A stretch of DNA of 22,165 nt from contig CAZWTY010000076.1 of NCBI GenBank assembly GCA_964637565.1, positions 1-22,165 on the forward strand. Direction: 5' to 3'. This document shows positions 15,895-22,165 of the stretch, one piece after another; position 1 is the first letter of the stretch, and every line of letters begins with the position of its first letter. The DNA comes from DYJE01 sp964637565. Lineage in GTDB: Bacteria; Desulfobacterota; Desulfobacteria; Desulfobacterales; Desulfolunaceae. The position numbers were made by a program, and so were the translations under genes. The notes under the pieces were generated by a model. That model ran no database searches. It saw only the letters and a list, made by a program, of their open reading frames with translations, and was not told where the DNA came from.

Positions 15895-15979
15895 GGCCGT
15901 TCCTCATGTATCGGGTTTGTTGTGTCGAATGAATCGAAATCAGGTTGTGCTCGTGAGCCGTGTTTCAAAACAGAACAAT

Positions 15980-16011
15980 AAAGCATTGTTTCCTGGAAAA
16001 CAATGCTTTTT
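15980..16011 (-). terminator. Intrinsic terminator after the 88-aa gene
   Basis: AAAGCATTGTTT (15980-15991) and AAACAATGCTTT (15998-16009) form a perfect 12-bp stem with a 6-nt loop. On the minus strand it is followed by ATTGTTCTGTTTT, and on the plus strand the stem ends in a T run, so it could work in both directions. It lies about 48 bp after the stop codon of the 88-aa gene and before the CoA-transferase gene. Confidence 0.8.
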
Positions 16012-16058
16012 CAGATAACGCGGAAAAGATGGGGAGGGCGTTTTAGGTGGATTGACAA

Positions 16059-16325
16059 TCAGTACCTGAAGGCCCCTGCAATGGAATCCAGCTTGGTTTC
16101 CACGATAGCCCGAAGGCGCCTGGACTGGTCCAGCATCTCCGAGTGGTAGTTGAGGACCCACCAGATCTTGTTCAGGGTTTCCGGGTCTTCCTGGCGACAC
16201 TTCAAATCCGATTCCAGTTCGTTGAGGTTCTTGTAGCGATTGTGAATGTCACTGAACAAGTCATGACACCCTGTTTTTGTGTATGGTTTTAAGTTGAGTG
16301 AGAAGGCGGTTTGTCTGTTGATCAT
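16059..16325 (-). CDS. Small helical protein of unknown function (88 aa)
   Basis: I do not recognise a family. The start at 16325 (MINRQTAFSLNLKPY) has GGAGAGG about 6-8 nt upstream. After a short N-terminal region, residues about 24-88 look like two charged helices containing HNRYKNLNELESDLK and ETLNKIWWVLNYHSEMLDQS, with two adjacent Trp. There is no signal peptide, no membrane segment and only two Cys (in TGCHD and LKCRQE). It is a single-gene unit: a near-consensus promoter (16411-16440), a leader of about 80 nt, the gene, and a perfect-stem terminator (15980-16011). The complete set of signals, more than the protein itself, supports it being real. A small regulatory or protein-binding role is possible but not shown. 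Confidence 0.7.
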   Translation of the reverse strand: MINRQTAFSLNLKPYTKTGCHDLFSDIHNRYKNLNELESDLKCRQEDPETLNKIWWVLNYHSEMLDQSRRLRAIVETKLDSIAGAFRY

Positions 16326-16410
16326 GATGCACCTCTCCATATAAGGTTGATTTGATATAACATTTTGAATAAACTAAATAAAATTTCGCATGTTTCGTGA
16401 AGTCGATCTG

Positions 16411-16440
16411 ATTATAAGAACGATACGAGGCGATTGTCCA
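16411..16440 (-). promoter_or_regulatory. Strong promoter candidate for the 88-aa gene
   Basis: On the minus strand: TGGACA (16440-16435, five of six to consensus), an 18-nt spacer, and a perfect TATAAT (16416-16411). The start of transcription would be near 16404. This is the best promoter match in the window. Confidence 0.7.
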
Positions 16441-16560
16441 TGAATTCCTTGCTTCATTTTTGCGTGATCTTTTCCTGGGGATCCGGGAAGATTCCCTATG
16501 AAACGAAGGACCGCCTTGGGTGGTGTCTGTGTTTTTTCTGTCCGGTTGCACAGCCAGGTG

Positions 16561-16663
16561 AAAAAAAACCGGAAGCGGAGGTCGCAGGGGGGGGGATGAT
16601 TGAATACAGGAAAGGATATATCAATCAGCGCCTCCGTCTTCCGGCCCCTTCCTCGCGGAAGGG
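16561..16663 (-). terminator. Structured RNA ending in U8: trp operon terminator or small RNA
   Basis: Read on the minus strand: a hairpin CCCTTCC-GCGA-GGAAGGG (16663-16646) closed by a GNRA-type tetraloop, then an outer stem CCGGAAGACGGAGG / CCTCCGCTTCCGG (16644-16631 with 16581-16569), enclosing an inner stem TGATTGA / TCAATCA (16627-16621 with 16603-16597), then eight T (16568-16561). The outer stem directly abuts the U-tract, as in intrinsic terminators. It lies 193 bp after trpA. Confidence 0.55.
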
Positions 16664-16855
16664 TACTGGTCTATCTGATGGGGTGATTAATTAAAATCAC
16701 GTCCAAGGAACCGGCACCCCAGGACGGGTGTCGGCGATAAGAGCGTTGATAAAAAAGTCGGGCACGGCCAGAGGGAAGGAGGTGAGGCAGGCCTTCCACT
16801 CGTGAATTGTGACAGAACAATATATCTTGAATTGACGGATTGCAAGCATTTTTTC

Positions 16856-17650
16856 CTATCTTGCCGCTTTTTTACAGGCGTGTACCTGATCCGTCAAGAG
16901 GTGGACCAGTTCAGCGCTGCCGATGTTTTCTTCGATGGTCCTTTCAAAGGCACTTCCAATCACCACGCCGTCGGCGAAACGGGCGATGTTCCGGACGTCA
17001 TCGGGTGTTGAAATTCCGAATCCCACGCACACCGGAAGATCGGACACGGATTTCAGTGTCGCGCACAGGGCGCCGATATCGCCGGTGTCCAACCCATCAC
17101 TTCCGGTCACCCCTGTTTTCGAAACAAGGTAGAGAAATCCCGAAGCGGACTCCGCAATGGCCCTCATGCGTGTTTCCGACGTGGTGGGAGCCACAAGGCG
17201 TATGATGGAGAAGTCGTCTCCCTTGAAAAAGCAGGTAAGCTCATCCGATTCCTCAGGAGGAAGATCCACCACGAGAACCCCGTCGGCTCCGGCTTTGAGG
17301 GCATCCTGGTAGAACCTTTCGGGGCCGTAGGCGTGAATCGGGTTGTAATAGGAAAAGAGGATGATGGGGATGTCCGTGTTTTCCCGAAGCCTTTTCAGCA
17401 TGGCCAGTACGGCCGGCACCGTGGTTCCGGCTTTGAGGGACCTTGCCGACGACCGCTGGATCACGGGGCCGTCCGCCGTGGGATCGGAAAAGGGGATGCC
17501 CAGTTCCAGGATGTCGAGACCGGCGTCGCACATGGCGCTGACAAGATCGAAAGAGGTGGAGGGGTCGGGGTCTCCGGCGGTGACAAAGCCCACCAGGGCT
17601 TTTTCGCCCTTATTTTTCAAGGTATCGAATGTTTTTTGAATACGGTTCAT
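16856..17650 (-). CDS. trpA: Tryptophan synthase alpha subunit (264 aa)
   Basis: Cleaves indole-3-glycerol phosphate to indole and glyceraldehyde 3-phosphate, the indole being channelled to TrpB. This is a full-length TIM barrel: GFVTAGDPD (21-29), catalytic E49 in LELGIPFSDPTADGP with D60, the KAGADGVLVVDLP segment, and a phosphate-binding C-terminal region including GFGIS and GVVIGSAFE. The start at 17650 has GAGGAG 7 nt upstream, and this site overlaps the trpB stop codon; only 11 bp separate the genes. It is the last gene of the trp operon. Confidence 0.98.
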   Translation of the reverse strand: MNRIQKTFDTLKNKGEKALVGFVTAGDPDPSTSFDLVSAMCDAGLDILELGIPFSDPTADGPVIQRSSARSLKAGTTVPAVLAMLKRLRENTDIPIILFSYYNPIHAYGPERFYQDALKAGADGVLVVDLPPEESDELTCFFKGDDFSIIRLVAPTTSETRMRAIAESASGFLYLVSKTGVTGSDGLDTGDIGALCATLKSVSDLPVCVGFGISTPDDVRNIARFADGVVIGSAFERTIEENIGSAELVHLLTDQVHACKKAAR

Positions 17651-17661
17651 GGCGGTTCTCC

Positions 17662-18858
17662 TCAGGATTTGCTCAGCACGGAAAAAACCGTACCCAGGTC
17701 TTTGTCTCCACGCCCGGACAGATTGACCAGGACGATACTGTCCCTGGACATGGTTACCGCGATTTTAAACGCATGGGCCAGGGCGTGGGAGCTTTCAAGA
17801 GCCGGAATGATGCCTTCGAAACGGCAGAGTTTCTGAAAGGCGTCAAGGGCTTCGTCGTCGGTGATGTTCTGGTAGTCCACCCGTTTCGTCTCGTGGAGAT
17901 GGGCGTGCTCCGGGCCAACGCCGGGATAGTCGAGCCCGGCCGAAATGGAGTGGGCTTCCTGGATCTGGCCGTCCGCATCCTGAAGTACGTAGGATTTGGA
18001 GCCGTGGAGAACCCCCACGCTTCCGTGGCCGATGGTGGCGGCGTGGAATCCTGTGTCGATACCTTTTCCGGCCGCTTCCACTCCGGTGATCTTCACCGGA
18101 TCGTCCAGGAAAGGATAGAAAAGCCCCATGGCATTACTTCCGCCGCCCACGCAGGCCACCAGCTGGTCGGGCAGGCGTCCGGCCTGATCGAGGATCTGCT
18201 TCCGGGCCTCCTCGCCAATCACCGTCTGGAAATCCCGGACCATTCGGGGATAGGGATGGGGGCCGGCCACGCTGCCGATGACGTAGAAGGTGTCGCGCAC
18301 CGCGCCCACCCAGTAGCGCATGGCCTCGTTCATGGCGTCTTTGAGGGTGCCTGTCCCCGAATCCACGGGAACCACCGTGGCACCCAAGAGTTCCATGCGC
18401 TGGACATTGGGGGCCTGGCGGCGGATGTCCTCAACGCCCATGAACACCTTGCATTCCATGCCGAAAAGGGCGGCGGTGGTGGCTGTGGCCACGCCGTGCT
18501 GACCGGCTCCGGTTTCGGCGATGAGCTTGTTTTTGCCCATGTATTTCGCCAGAAGGGCCTGGCCCAGGGTGTTGTTGATTTTGTGGGCTCCGGTGTGGGC
18601 CAGGTCTTCGCGCTTCATGTAGATGGCCGCCCCGCCCAGGTGTTCGGACAGGCGTTTCGCATGGTAAAGGGGTGTGGGCCGACCCACGTAATGGGTGAAG
18701 AGGGCCGCAAGTTCTTCTCTGAACTCCTTTGTTCCGCAGATGCGGGTGTACGCTTCTTCCAGTTCGAGGATGGCGGGCATCAGGGTTTCGCCCACGTATC
18801 TTCCTCCGAAAACACCGAAATGACCACGGTCATCGGGTTGTGATGCTTGTGCTGTCAT
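17662..18858 (-). CDS. trpB: Tryptophan synthase beta subunit (398 aa)
   Basis: Joins indole and serine to make tryptophan with pyridoxal phosphate. Family features are complete: GRYVGETLMPA (19-29), PLP lysine K93 in HTGAHKINN, E115 in AETGAGQHG, and the phosphate loop GGGSNAMG (238-245). The length of about 400 aa and the motifs are those of the standard TrpB1 form, not the TrpB2 type. The ATG at 18858 overlaps the trpF stop by 4 bp (ATGA), with AAGGAG 9 nt upstream. It should form the alpha2-beta2 complex with TrpA encoded next. Confidence 0.98.
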   Translation of the reverse strand: MTAQASQPDDRGHFGVFGGRYVGETLMPAILELEEAYTRICGTKEFREELAALFTHYVGRPTPLYHAKRLSEHLGGAAIYMKREDLAHTGAHKINNTLGQALLAKYMGKNKLIAETGAGQHGVATATTAALFGMECKVFMGVEDIRRQAPNVQRMELLGATVVPVDSGTGTLKDAMNEAMRYWVGAVRDTFYVIGSVAGPHPYPRMVRDFQTVIGEEARKQILDQAGRLPDQLVACVGGGSNAMGLFYPFLDDPVKITGVEAAGKGIDTGFHAATIGHGSVGVLHGSKSYVLQDADGQIQEAHSISAGLDYPGVGPEHAHLHETKRVDYQNITDDEALDAFQKLCRFEGIIPALESSHALAHAFKIAVTMSRDSIVLVNLSGRGDKDLGTVFSVLSKS

Positions 18859-19514
18859 GAAAAAATTCTCCTTGCTTGTTGGCCCATGTCGCAGTTTTTT
18901 ACACGGGTTATGAACGACGCCACTTTGGCGAGGTCTTTTTGTCCGGGGATGCTTTCGACGCCGGAACTCACGTCCACCGCATCGGGCAGGGCCGAGAGGA
19001 TGGCGTCACCGATGTTGTCGGGAGACAGGCCGCCGGCGATGATCAAAGGTTTTTCCGTCCTGACGTTCCGTATGTTTCTGAAATTCCAGGCCAGGGCGTT
19101 GCCGCCTGGAAGAATCCCCTTGGCGCATTCCACGAGAAAGGCCGACGGATCGTAATGGCCGATGTCCCGCACATGGGGTTCGCTTTCCATATAAAGGACC
19201 TTGATCACCCGAAGGCCCCGGTTCACCAGTTTCAACACCAGCTCCGGGCTTTCGTCGCCGTGAAGCTGGACAGCTTTTAAACCGCAGCGTTCGACTTTTT
19301 CAAGAATCCCATCAAAGGGTTCGTTTACGAAAACGCCGGTGGGCGCGACGTGTTTCGGCAACGCGTCCGATATCGCCCGCGCCGTTTCAACCGACACGCT
19401 CCGGGGGCTTTGGGGAAAGAACACCAGGCCGATGGCGTCGGCACCGAGTTCGGCGCAGGCCAGGGCCTGGCTGACATCGGTGAGGCCGCAGATCTTGATC
19501 TGGGGACTGTTCAT
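18855..19514 (-). CDS. trpF: Phosphoribosylanthranilate isomerase (219 aa)
   Basis: Converts N-(5-phosphoribosyl)anthranilate to the carboxyphenylamino-deoxyribulose phosphate used by TrpC. A single-domain TIM barrel with KICGLTD (catalytic base C9), GLVFFPQSPRSV, VGVFVN-like GVFVNEP, VQLHGDE, and the catalytic Asp in AVDVSSGVE near the C-terminus. The length is normal. It overlaps trpC by 4 bp at its start and trpB by 4 bp at its end, so the three are probably translationally coupled. TrpC and TrpF are separate proteins here, unlike the E. coli fusion. Confidence 0.97.
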   Translation of the reverse strand: MNSPQIKICGLTDVSQALACAELGADAIGLVFFPQSPRSVSVETARAISDALPKHVAPTGVFVNEPFDGILEKVERCGLKAVQLHGDESPELVLKLVNRGLRVIKVLYMESEPHVRDIGHYDPSAFLVECAKGILPGGNALAWNFRNIRNVRTEKPLIIAGGLSPDNIGDAILSALPDAVDVSSGVESIPGQKDLAKVASFITRVKNCDMGQQARRIFS

Positions 19515-20314
19515 CGTGCGACGCTCCCTGTGATCAGTGCTTTCATGAACGTCACCGTGTCATCCGCCCGTACCAGGCTTTCCCCGATGAGAAAATGGTT
19601 GATCCCGGCGGAAAGGTTCTTTTCGATGTCCGCCCGTGTGGAGATTCCGCTGGCCGCCACGGGGATCTGATCCCTGTCAAGGCCTTGGGCCAGGCGGACA
19701 GCCCGGGAAATATCCGTGTCAAAGGACGAAAGGTTCCGGTTGTTGATGCCGATGAGTTTCGCGCCCACGGACAGGGCTGAATCCAGATCCTCGTCCGTAT
19801 GGATCTCGACCAGGGCGTCCATGCCCAGGTCCGTGGCCAGATCGTAAAGCTTTTTCATCATCTCTTTTGTGAGAATCCGGGCGATGAGAAGCACGGCATC
19901 GGCCCCGAGAACCGCTGATTCGAAAATCTGGTATTCGGAAACCAGGAAATCCTTGCGGAGCATGGGAAGACCGCAGGCCTTGCGGGCCGCTTCGAAGTCC
20001 GAAAAACCCCCTTTGAAAAACGCGCTGTCAGTGAGCACCGAAAGGCAGGCGGCCCCGCCCTGTTCATAGGCCGCAGCCAACGCTGACGGATCAAGATCAG
20101 CCCGAATATCGCCCTTGGACGGGCTGGCCCGCTTAATCTCGGCGATGATGGACACCGCGTCCCCTTTCATCGCAGCAAGGGTCTGATAAAACGGACGGCA
20201 GGCGTCCCGCTTTTCCGCCAGTTTCCGAAGATCCGCCTCGCTCACACGTTTCCGTGCGTCTTCGATTTCCTTTTTCTTGTGCTCCACGATGCGCGTCAAA
20301 AAATCGTTGGACAT
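19511..20314 (-). CDS. trpC: Indole-3-glycerol phosphate synthase (267 aa)
   Basis: Closes the indole ring to give indole-3-glycerol phosphate. A TIM barrel with the family signature IAEIKRASPSKGDI (57-70), LRKDFLVSEYQI with the general-acid Lys, VEIHTDEDL, LIGINNRNL and AASGI...LIGESLVR. The start MSNDFLTRI at 20314 has AAAGG about 7 nt upstream. The 150-bp gap to trpD holds a two-hairpin repeat pair, so trpC is less tightly coupled to trpD than to trpF. Confidence 0.97.
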   Translation of the reverse strand: MSNDFLTRIVEHKKKEIEDARKRVSEADLRKLAEKRDACRPFYQTLAAMKGDAVSIIAEIKRASPSKGDIRADLDPSALAAAYEQGGAACLSVLTDSAFFKGGFSDFEAARKACGLPMLRKDFLVSEYQIFESAVLGADAVLLIARILTKEMMKKLYDLATDLGMDALVEIHTDEDLDSALSVGAKLIGINNRNLSSFDTDISRAVRLAQGLDRDQIPVAASGISTRADIEKNLSAGINHFLIGESLVRADDTVTFMKALITGSVAR

Positions 20315-20332
20315 GAGTTTACCTTTTAATAT

Positions 20333-20452
20333 GCCTCCGGCGGCCCTTCCGGGGGACCAGATTTTAAAAATCTGGACAAATGGGATGGGGCGTCAGCAAA
20401 ACATGTTTGTCAAACTTTTCAAAAATTTGGCCCCCGGCAGGGCTGCCGGAGG
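20333..20452. repeat. Two-hairpin intergenic repeat, inverted pair, copy D
   Basis: An inverted pair closely matching copy A at 1828-1965. The left unit has GCCTCCGGCGGCCCTTCCGG then CCAGATTTTAAAAATCTGG and ACAAATGGG. The right unit, read on the other strand, has CCTCCGGCAGCCCTGCCGG then CAAATTTTTGAAAAGTTTG and ACAAACATG. It fills the trpD-trpC gap, starting 12 bp past the trpD stop (20465) and ending 18 bp before the trpC ATG. Confidence 0.88.
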
Positions 20453-20464
20453 TAAAAAACATCA

Positions 20465-21484
20465 TCATCCGTTCATCTGGGTGTAATCCGCCAGAGCCGT
20501 CAGTTTTTCCATGGCCTTGCCGCTGTCGATACTCTGTTCCGCCAGCGTGAGCCCGGCCCGGATCGTGTCTGCTTGGCCCGCTGCCACCAGGGCTGCCGCC
20601 GAGTTCAAAAGCACCACGTTCCGTTTGGGCCCTTTTTCTTTTCCTTCGAGGATGTTACGGGTGATGGCCACGTTTTCGGAGACCTCGCCTCCGAGAAGGT
20701 CGTCTTCGTTGGCGCTTTCCCCGAAAAAATCCTCGGGGGTGATGTCGTAGGTTTTGATCATGCCTTCGTTCAGTTCGGAAATCCTTGTGGGGGCGCAGAC
20801 GGAAATCTCATCGAGGCCGTCGTGACCGTGAACCACCAGGGCCCGCCGTGTTCCCAGTTTGTTCAGGGCCTGGGCGAACATCTCCGTGAGTTCCGGGGCG
20901 TAGACGCCGAGAAGCTGGCAGTTGGCGCCCGCCGGATTGCACAGAGGCCCCAGCATGTTGAAGATGCTGCGGATGCCCGTTTCCTTCCGGGCTTTGGCCG
21001 CGAAACGCATGGCCCCGTGGTATTTGGGGGCGAAAAGGAAGCCGATGCCGATTTCGCCGATGGCTTCTTCCACGATTTCTGGATCCGTGTCCAGGTTGAC
21101 CCCTAAGCCTTCGAGAACATCGGCGCTGCCGCACTTGCTGGACACACTGCGGTTGCCGTGTTTGGCCACGGTGACGCCGCAGCCCGCCACCACAAAGGCC
21201 GTGGTGGTGGAGATGTTGAAGGTGTTCATGCCGTCGCCTCCGGTGCCGCAGGTGTCGATCACCGTGGATGCGTGGCAGTGGACACGAACCGCGTGCCGCC
21301 TCATGGCCTGGGCCGCTCCCGCCAGTTCCTCGTATGTTTCCCCCTTGGTGGCCAGGGCGCCCATGAACGCGGCGATCTGGGTGTCGGGAATGGTGCCGGT
21401 CAAGATGTCCGAAATCATCTGGGACATCTGGGAGTCTGAAAGATCGATCCGCCGGATGATGCGGTTCAGGTACTCTCGGAACAT
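20465..21484 (-). CDS. trpD: Anthranilate phosphoribosyltransferase (339 aa)
   Basis: Transfers phosphoribose from PRPP to anthranilate. Motifs: the PRPP loop CGTGGDGMNTFNIST (79-93), KHGNRSVSSKCGSADVLEGLG (108-128), and MLGPLCNPAG in the C-terminal domain. The length of 339 aa is that of the unfused enzyme (no TrpG domain). AAGGAG lies 8 nt before the ATG at 21484. It is separated from trpG by an 83-bp gap containing short repeats and from trpC by the two-hairpin repeat. Confidence 0.98.
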   Translation of the reverse strand: MFREYLNRIIRRIDLSDSQMSQMISDILTGTIPDTQIAAFMGALATKGETYEELAGAAQAMRRHAVRVHCHASTVIDTCGTGGDGMNTFNISTTTAFVVAGCGVTVAKHGNRSVSSKCGSADVLEGLGVNLDTDPEIVEEAIGEIGIGFLFAPKYHGAMRFAAKARKETGIRSIFNMLGPLCNPAGANCQLLGVYAPELTEMFAQALNKLGTRRALVVHGHDGLDEISVCAPTRISELNEGMIKTYDITPEDFFGESANEDDLLGGEVSENVAITRNILEGKEKGPKRNVVLLNSAAALVAAGQADTIRAGLTLAEQSIDSGKAMEKLTALADYTQMNG

Positions 21485-21523
21485 GGTGCTCTCTCCTTAA
21501 TCAATAAGGCCCGCAATCCTCAT

Positions 21524-21562
21524 ATTGGACGTTCAACGTTGAACGTTGGATGTTGGACGTTT
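21524..21562. repeat. GTTGGACGTTC tandem short repeat, copy 2
   Basis: In the trpG-trpD gap: TTGGACGTTCAACGTTGAACG followed by TTGGATGTTGGACGTTT. Made of the same roughly 10-nt words (GTTGGACGTT, GTTGAACGTT, GATGTTGGAC) as the run at 757-796. It includes the palindrome GTTCAACGTTGAAC. Confidence 0.72.
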
Positions 21563-21567
21563 GTTTT

Positions 21568-22149
21568 TTATTGTATCTCGCCCCGTGAAAGTTTCAAAAA
21601 ATTCCGCAGCATCCGTTTACCCAGAGGCGTCATGATGGATTCGGGATGGAACTGGATGCCTTCCACCCGCATGGTTTTGTGGCGGATGCCCATGATTTCG
21701 CCGTCGTCGGCTTCCGCCGTGATTTCAAGACATTCGGGCAGGGTCGCAGGGTCCACGGCCAGGGAGTGGTAGCGCATGGCCTGAAACGGTTTGGTCATGC
21801 CGTCAAACAGATTCTTCCCGTCGGAGGTGACCATGGAGGTCTTGCCGTGCATCAACCGTTTGGCCGAGATCACATCGGCCCCGAAAGCCTGGGCGATGCT
21901 CTGGTGACCCAGGCACACACCCAGAATCGGGACCTGGCCCGCGAAATAGGCGATGCAGTCCAGGCTGATTCCCGCGCCGTCCGGGCGTCCCGGACCGGGT
22001 GAGATCACGATGCCCTCGGGCTTCATGGCCTCCAGTTCCCTGACGGTCAGGGCGTCGTTCCGGAACACCCGGATTTCCGTTCCCAGCATCCGCAGGTACT
22101 GGACGAGATTATAGGTAAACGAATCGTAATTATCAATCATCACCAGCAT
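21568..22149 (-). CDS. trpG: Anthranilate synthase glutamine amidotransferase subunit (193 aa)
   Basis: Provides ammonia from glutamine to TrpE for anthranilate synthesis. A class I glutamine amidotransferase with DNYDSFTYNLVQYL (6-19), ISPGPGRPDGAG (49-60), nucleophile C79 in GVCLGHQSIAQAFG, and H168/E170 in GIQFHPESIM. AAAGGA lies upstream of the ATG at 22149. The trp context favours trpG; a shared role in folate synthesis (pabA) is possible in bacteria with a single copy. trpE is expected immediately to the right of the window. Confidence 0.97.
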   Translation of the reverse strand: MLVMIDNYDSFTYNLVQYLRMLGTEIRVFRNDALTVRELEAMKPEGIVISPGPGRPDGAGISLDCIAYFAGQVPILGVCLGHQSIAQAFGADVISAKRLMHGKTSMVTSDGKNLFDGMTKPFQAMRYHSLAVDPATLPECLEITAEADDGEIMGIRHKTMRVEGIQFHPESIMTPLGKRMLRNFLKLSRGEIQ

Positions 22150-22165
22150 GGTTCATTCCTTTGCG

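Larger units (their letters stand above)
16326..16855. other. Gene-poor stretch between trpA and the 88-aa gene
   Basis: 530 bp downstream of trpA. It contains a near-palindrome (16683-16700), a hairpin-rich segment ending in a U-tract (16561-16663), a run of nine G (16587-16595), and the promoter of the 88-aa gene. Short open frames here pass through homopolymers and lack family similarity, so none is called. Confidence 0.6.

Noticed and set aside
16261..16551. Minus-strand frame of 96 codons overlapping the 88-aa gene start
   Set aside because: It spans the promoter of the 88-aa gene and ends inside that gene in another frame; its composition is unlike a real protein.
16434..16694. Plus-strand frame of 86 codons downstream of trpA
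   Set aside because: It runs through poly-A and poly-G tracts and the structured RNA region, with no ribosome-binding site or recognisable motif; opposite to all other genes.
1828..20452. Repeats considered as a CRISPR array, insertion-sequence ends or att sites
   Set aside because: Copies are not regularly spaced, there are no spacers of equal size, no transposase or integrase is present, and no target-site duplications are visible.
1..22165. tRNA or rRNA genes
   Set aside because: No cloverleaf with a GTTCGA-type T-loop or rRNA conserved segment was recognised by eye in the intergenic regions.

Overview
All supported genes lie on the minus strand, so transcription runs from high to low coordinates. 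By eye the DNA is GC-rich in genes, with AT-rich promoter gaps. The gene content (a soluble heterodisulfide-reductase-type electron-bifurcation operon, a large HdrA with many Fe-S motifs, an MvhD homologue, an Fe-dependent alcohol dehydrogenase, a CoA-transferase, and an unfused trpGDCFBA operon) points to an anaerobic Desulfobacterota-type bacterium (former Deltaproteobacteria, e.g. a sulfate reducer). This is inference; no rRNA or marker gene is present.

Layout, in transcription order from the right edge. (1) 22149-16856: trpG, trpD, trpC, trpF, trpB, trpA, six of the tryptophan biosynthesis genes; trpE would be expected just beyond the right edge. trpC/trpF and trpF/trpB overlap by 4 bp (ATGA), while the trpG-trpD and trpD-trpC gaps hold repeats. 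(2) 16855-16326: a gene-poor stretch with a U-tract-terminated structured RNA candidate, then a promoter and an 88-aa unknown protein with its own terminator. (3) 15894-13630: an acetyl-CoA hydrolase/CoA-transferase fused to a GNAT domain, followed closely by an FxsA-type membrane protein. (4) 13207-10930: a secreted lipase and its membrane-anchored lipase-specific foldase, with a hairpin between them. (5) 10687-7708: an iron-dependent alcohol dehydrogenase whose end overlaps a cytoplasmic GAF/histidine-kinase/receiver protein. (6) 7196 to the left edge: a promoter and long leader, then an HdrD-like CCG protein, a 1010-aa HdrA, MvhD, an FrhB/FdhB-like ferredoxin protein and a HydB-like protein cut by the window edge.

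The last operon looks like an Hdr-type flavin-based electron-bifurcating or electron-confurcating complex related to the FlxABCD-HdrABC systems. HdrA would hold the FAD, the CCG protein would handle a disulfide or equivalent, MvhD would link HdrA to an electron-input module, and the FrhB/HydB-like proteins would connect to NAD(P)H, F420-like or ferredoxin donors. A HydG/FlxA-like flavoprotein may follow beyond position 1.

The most distinctive non-coding signal is a family of short two-hairpin repeats beginning GCCTCCGGCGGCCCT. They occur only in the gaps inside the two operons (hdr and trp), as inverted pairs or single units. The AT-rich hairpin arms differ between copies but stay self-complementary, which suggests that the structure is maintained. 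Three further repeat types occupy other intra-operon gaps.
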